A stretch of DNA of 64,000 nt, taken from positions 62,001-126,000 of the forward strand of contig JAGMVK010000006.1 in assembly GCA_020747065.1 (NCBI GenBank), read 5' to 3'. Shown here piece by piece: positions 59,901 through 64,000 of this stretch. The translations under genes and the position numbers were made by a program. Under the pieces are notes generated by a model, which saw only the letters and a program-made list of their open reading frames with translations, was not told where the DNA came from and did not search any database. Each line of letters begins with the position of its first letter. Within the stretch, counting starts at the first letter, position 1. Source of the DNA: Cadophora sp. MPI-SDFR-AT-0126 (taxonomy: Eukaryota > Ascomycota > Leotiomycetes > Helotiales > Ploettnerulaceae).

Positions 59901-62672
59901 CTAGCACTAGAAATAACTAATAATCTAAGCTTATAAGTTGAAAGTACTAAAAAATCGCCTGAGCTAGTAATAAATCCAAAAAAGGATACTGACCCTGCCC
60001 CTTTAGAGAGCTAGGAAGCTAAGGTACTAGATAATTAGTAAGAGATTAGTGAACTAGAGTAACTTATTAATTCTACTATAGAACTACCTAAGGTAAAGGA
60101 AAACTTAAAGAAAACCACTAAGCTTTCTTTAATAATATAAGATTATTATATATTAGGTGATCCTAAAATAACTAATAATCTAGGCTTATTAGTTAACCTT
60201 AAGGATCTTAAGCCTAAGTTCCTAACTTCTATTAACCTTACGAAAGAGAATCCTAAAGCTACTCTAGTAATTAAGACATTATCTCTTAAGGGTAAAGAAA
60301 AGGCTATTATCGCGATTAATAATAATAGACTTAATATTAAACCTCTACTTATAGTCCTTTAAATACCGAAGGAATTCTAAGAGTATATTACCTAATTTTA
60401 TAATTAGATACTTTAAGAATTACGAAAGCGTTTTAATTCCCTTATTATTACTCCTAATATTAAAGTAGTTACTTAAGAAAAGACTTTAGTTTATATTAAT
60501 TAGATCTTCGACCTTATTCGATTCGAATTTCCTACTACTACTATTCTTAATAATATTACCTAAAAGGATAAATCAACTTATGATTCTAAATCACTAGTTA
60601 AAATACCCCGAGCCCTAAAGGAATAGTATAGCGTTAATAAAGTTAAATTAGATAAGGAGACTTATAGCTATAAGGTTCCTATTTATATTAAGAGAACTAC
60701 TAAGTATAGCGATCCTTTTATTATAAATATACCTTTTACTAAACGTTTTTACTTTATTAAATACACTATAGACCTATATTCTCTTAAGATAAAACACGCG
60801 AACTTTATATATGAATTCTATATCAGAAAGTATAGCTAATACTATAGACTAGTAGACTAAATAAAGTTAAGTTATCTTACGAGTTATTTCAGTGTTATTA
60901 ATCTAAATCTAAGAGGTATAAATAAACTCCGATTAGATCCTAAATAAGCTAATATCTTCCGGAAGAATCAGGACGCTATTAAAGTAAAGGAGAAATAATA
61001 CCTAGGACCCTCTAACTTCCGCTCTATCTTAGATATTAAGAATAATATCGCTATATTACTAGAGAAGATTTATAAAGGTATTACTACTAAGGGAGCTTAG
61101 ACTAAGTTCGAATTTATTAGTATATTTACACCTAAAAGCCTATATACTACGTCCTACTTCCTAACGAAGGAAAAGAAGACTAAGCCTTCCTTATTCGAAA
61201 TCATGTAATAAGAACTGGCTATATATAAGTTTTACTACCAGGACCTTAATTCCACGAAGCTAGCTACTTTATTCCTTTATAGTATAGTATATTCTATTAC
61301 TTAGTAAGTATTACAAATAGATCATAGATTATACCTAGCTTATCTTACTACTTATGGCGATAGTAAAATTTATCTTATAGCTTATCTAAAGTTCCTTATT
61401 TTCATAGGAACTAATAAGAAAGTTAAGAAAGTCTATTACACTAATACTAATATTAAGGATCTTATTAGTGATCGAAAAATAAGAGGTGATCTTAGATCAC
61501 TAGTTAATATCTTATATAATTAGTGTCTTAATCTTCAACTCTTTTTCCCCTTCGAATTCAGTCTTAGCTAGATTAATACTTATTTATATAATTACAAAGG
61601 TCTTAATATTATCACTTAGAAAAAGACTTAGAGATATTTTCATCTAATTAGCTAAAATCCTAAAAGCTCGCTTAGAAAGTATAAGACTTAATTTAGAAAT
61701 TAAACAATCTCGATTAAGACTAATAAGAACTATCCCTATATATCTCTAATATACTAATAAGAAACTATTCTTAATCCGTAGGTCGGTGACTATAGTATTA
61801 TATCCTAACTAGTAGTTTTCTCGAATAATTACATCGCTTTAGTTAATAAGAATACCTTTAAAAATAGTGTAAAGGTATCTAACTTAATACTTGCTATTCT
61901 AAGTCTTAAAAGTCCCTTAACTCCTTACTTTATAACTCCGCTTCCTTTATATACTCCTTTTATAGCCGCTATTACTATTACTAGACTAGGACTGTTATCA
62001 GAAGCTCTCGCTAATCGACTACTATAGACAGAAGCTTCTGTTTTACATAAGGCTAATGAACTTATTACTATAAAGGATACTAATTGTATTAAATACCTTA
62101 AAAAGCATAAAATAGAATAACTTACGATTACTACTAAAGCTTAGGAAGTTATTCGAGAAATAGAAGAGCTAGCTTATAGCGAAAAATCATAGATTAAGTA
62201 ATCCTCTCTTAAAAGTAGACTACCCTTAAATAATATTATAGATAGAATTCTTAAGTTAGAATAAGATAGTAAAGATAAAGAGAATCATAAGAAAAGTCTC
62301 TAAGAACAGACTTATTAGATTAAAGATAACCTTAAAGCTAAGGAGAAGGATAACTTACTTAGTAATAAGGAAAATAATAATCTAGAAATCAGCTCTAATA
62401 TAACTAGCGATCCTGAACTATTAGTTAGAAGAGAAGAGAAAGCTAAAACTTATAAAAGTGCTCTTTTAGATAAGGACGTTAGAAGCGTTTCAGAATTAAA
62501 GCGTCTTATTAAAGAAGATTATATTAAACCTACTAGTAATCCGGATTCACTAGTTAACCTTAGTAAAAAGAGAGCTAAAGGTTATAACTTAGAGGAAAGC
62601 TCCTAACTTAAAAGTAGTATTACTAAAGAAGACCCTACTAATTTAACTCTTAATCCGGGATTAGGGGTTATC
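51841..62672 (+). repeat. Dispersed 27-bp near-palindromic motif encoding T-S-D-P-x-S-L-V-N
   Basis: Thirteen copies start at 51841, 54572, 56602, 58714, 58845, 59004, 59916, 60171, 60576, 61482, 62403, 62532 and 62646. The clearest is actagtaatccggattcactagttaac, split here as ACTAGTAATCC-GGATTCACTAGTT, an inverted repeat. Translations include TSDPELLVR, TSNPDSLVN, TSDLSLGVK, TNNLGLLVN and TYDSKSLVK. The nine copies inside the extra ORF (58845 to 62646) all start at codon position 1 of its frame. RIP has changed several copies (TAA for the seventh codon). Others in gag and pol occupy other frames. Confidence 0.65.
54100..58090 (+). pseudogene. pol of Gypsy element 3 (protease, RT, RNaseH, integrase)
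   Basis: The aspartic protease (about 54120-54430) keeps VRAIVDSGSEVNIINKAITK, with the DSG triad intact, and later TSYNLLLGILFILKSY. RT (about 55440-55720) reads DIIVIHTLLSLFYITRLP, then NSIA-stop-FIRVIYKILLNYI and LLYIDNIRIKNS, where the family D-D is D-N. RNaseH (about 56000-56480) reads KQAIQQLKDALLSTLSLVKI with one RIP stop, LILTINTSKIS-like strands and VASNLLKILLIN. The integrase (about 57050-57650) reads YISLDIIRVLILDNRKKYF, EEVICQYRLFSRLIVNKG, IKRIQILAYNSKANRNI and LLYNQEAILPLESKFPV. After it a C-terminal GPY/F-like end runs to about 58090. This is a clear fungal Ty3/Gypsy polyprotein with many RIP stops. Confidence 0.85.
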
Positions 62673-63386
62673 TAAAGTACTAATAGTAGTTAAGAGATTA
62701 GCTAATAATTAAAAGAGGAACTTCGCATAATATAAGATATTAATAATAATTAAACTACTAACCCTTTTAGTATTAGCGAGTAAGCTAAAAGATAAAATAA
62801 ACTAGCTACGCTTCGTACTCTTAGATCAGAGACTACTAATATAGAAGGCAGAGATAAGGTTTAAGAAGTTGGTAATATTAGTTATAATACTACGCGAAGA
62901 GAGAGATTTCTTAAGAGACTTATCGCCTAAGAGTAAGTTTTAGGATCTAATAATACAAGTAAGGGAGATAATATTAATAAAACCGGGCTTACTACTATAA
63001 AAAGAGCTATATAAGAGGCTATGATTTAATAAGCTTAGGCTATAAGTGTATAAGCTTACTCTTAAACTCTAATACTTAAGTTAAAGTTTCGGCTAATTAT
63101 ACCTCAATTAACCCTAGTAAAGACCGCGCCTCTTTTTACTCTTACTAAAGACTCTTATATAACTTACACGAATTCGGGATATCCTTTAAGAAGTTCTATA
63201 AAGAGTATCTCTTATATCTTACTTAATATTAACCTTAGAGAAAAGGAAGAGGACACTTACCCTCCTCTAAAGAAGAGCGGAGGAAAGTGTAAAGCTAGAG
63301 ATTCTATAGAATTAAAGAAGGTAGTAAAGAAAGTAAAGAAGACGAAGAGCGCTTAAGTTAAGGAACTAGTAATAGAGTACTTGTAA
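58785..63386 (+). pseudogene. Extra ORF of Gypsy element 3, about 1,530 codons, family unknown
   Basis: Read codon by codon, frame 58785 (mod 3 = 0) continues without an indel to a TAA at 63384-63386. It is broken only by TAA/TAG and rare TGA codons consistent with RIP. It lies downstream of integrase, where env or accessory genes sit in some retroelements. The first part is charged (NSISLETRAILIT, KAFIEYYYILKEYINVAL). The second is Pro/Ser/Thr-rich and disordered (SSPTPAITINSSAETST). A globular middle part includes YKVPIYIKRTTKYSDPFIIN, GPSNFRSILDIKNNIAILLE, KIYKGITTKGA and AYLTTYGDSKIYLIAYLKFL. The C-terminal third is Glu/Lys-rich with a basic end (KKVVKKVKKTKSA-like). No signal peptide or transmembrane segment stands out, so it does not look like env. 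I do not recognise the family. Confidence 0.55.
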
Positions 63387-63621
63387 ATTTAGATTACAAG
63401 TAAAATTAAGCTATATATTAAAGAGTAAAAATAAGGTAATAATAAGGTTTAATTCCTTTTTAAAAGTAATACTATAGTATAGGTAAGAGTAGAGTTATCT
63501 TTTTCTTTTCCTTTACTTTTTCCTTCTTTCCTATACTAAATATACTTACTCTATAATCCTCTTATAGCAGTATAGCTAGGAATTATAGTTTAGGGCGACT
63601 ACTAAACTTAGTTAGAACAGA
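63387..63621 (+). other. 3' untranslated region of Gypsy element 3
   Basis: Lies between the end of the extra ORF and the 3' LTR. Contains a pyrimidine-rich run (ctttttcttttcctttactt, 63499-63518). A purine-rich polypurine tract next to the LTR is not obvious; gttagaacag is the nearest purine-containing stretch. Confidence 0.4.
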
Positions 63622-63821
63622 TGTAATAAGGCGTATATTCAGAATCAGGGTATTACCTTAAGTAACCTTAGTTGCGAGCCTTAGCAAGCTCCCTCCGCTT
63701 ATAAGAGCTCCCCTCTACTTATAGAATTAGAAGAATTAAAGACTTTTTCCACCTTGAATTTCAGCTATAAGTGGCTTCTTATGTTTTGCTCCTAGGTTTA
63801 GTGACCTACTTAGTTTTGCGT
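63622..63821 (+). repeat. 3' LTR of Gypsy element 3
   Basis: Starts TGTAATAAGGCG and ends near gttttgcgt before TATAC. It is less RIP-mutated than the 5' LTR, for example gttgcgagcc against gttacgagtc. Confidence 0.85.
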
Positions 63822-63826
63822 TATAC

Positions 63827-64000
63827 CAGCTCTTTAAAATAGTATTATTTTAAGTCAATTTAGTTGCTAAAGAATCATTTATTATATAAGTTAGTAAAAA
63901 TATTTATAAATTAATTAATAAGAGAGTAATATATCTTCGTTAAGATTATTTAAAATTCTAGCTATATTAAACGCTTTATGTTAAGTTTTATAATGCGCTA
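63827..64000 (-). pseudogene. Continuation of the split FluG-domain-like gene (5' side)
   Basis: The minus strand reads INIFTNLYNK and a Leu/Asn-rich segment that would join, through one copy of TATAC, to FFFGILFKARVF at 51.06 kb. The tract is too short and mutated to identify alone. Its assignment rests on the target-site duplication. It runs off the window edge. Confidence 0.4.

Larger units (their letters stand above)
51073..63821 (+). mobile_element. Ty3/Gypsy element 3, about 12.75 kb, with an extra long ORF
   Basis: LTRs of about 200 bp at both ends and TATAC at 51068-51072 and 63822-63826. Internal order on the + strand is gag (about 51.5-53.9 kb), protease, RT, RNaseH and integrase (54.1-58.1 kb), then a further single-frame reading region (58.8-63.4 kb). 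Most C-to-T type stops lie in otherwise continuous frames. It is unusually long for a fungal Gypsy element because of the extra 4.6 kb. It interrupts the FluG-domain-like gene. Confidence 0.85.

Overview
The window looks like a heterochromatic, transposon-filled region of a filamentous ascomycete (Pezizomycotina). No prokaryotic gene organisation is visible. Almost all coding sequence is AT-rich and broken by in-frame TAA/TAG (a few TGA) codons at places where the family has Gln, Trp or Arg. Conserved Cys and Asp positions have become Tyr and Asn. This C-to-T / G-to-A pattern is the signature of repeat-induced point mutation (RIP). Two candidate intron pairs (GTAAGT with TACTAAC and TAG; a GC-AG intron) also fit a filamentous fungus. 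I see no rRNA, tRNA or CRISPR, and no intact host gene.

Layout. 1-2.5 kb: a GC-balanced noncoding island, a (TAAA)n microsatellite, then a 1.8-kb tract almost without G on the + strand. 2.5-12.8 kb: RIP-degraded coding tracts, mostly minus strand, family not recognised. 13.2-14.4 kb: a CCCTATCTATY triplet, three hairpin plus TTAGGG-rich tandem units, the C-terminal end of a probable LINE-type protein, and an 8 x 23-bp minisatellite. 14.5-15.4 kb: a hAT transposase relic with two recognisable introns. 15.5-23.7 kb: unrecognised minus-strand degenerate coding, one tract interrupted by a 212-bp solo LTR with a 5-bp target duplication. 23.8-26.2 kb: the most AT-rich part. 26.4-32.8 kb: Ty3/Gypsy relic 1 (minus) carrying a 280-bp solo LTR.

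32.8-41.3 kb is a less mutated island of gene relics: a Tc1/mariner-type transposase (+), an F-box protein (-), an Hsp70-like protein (-), a piggyBac-type transposase (-) and an F-box/LRR-like C-terminal fragment (+). 41.8-48.8 kb is Ty3/Gypsy element 2 (+) with both LTRs, a TATAC target duplication, a nested 186-bp solo LTR in pol, and a still-open antisense ORF of 143 codons next to the 3' LTR. 49.3-50.0 kb is a 717-bp TA-flanked MITE that is one long imperfect hairpin.

A FluG-domain/tyrosine-recombinase-like gene (minus) lies at 50.0-51.1 kb and resumes at 63.8-64.0 kb. It was split by Ty3/Gypsy element 3 (51.07-63.82 kb, about 12.75 kb, LTRs of about 200 bp, TATAC duplication). Element 3 carries gag, protease-RT-RNaseH-integrase, and then an extra single-frame reading frame of about 1,530 codons with no recognised homologue. 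A near-palindromic 27-bp motif encoding a recurring nonapeptide is scattered through element 3, nine times in the same frame of this extra ORF. These two features are the best candidates here for something undescribed.
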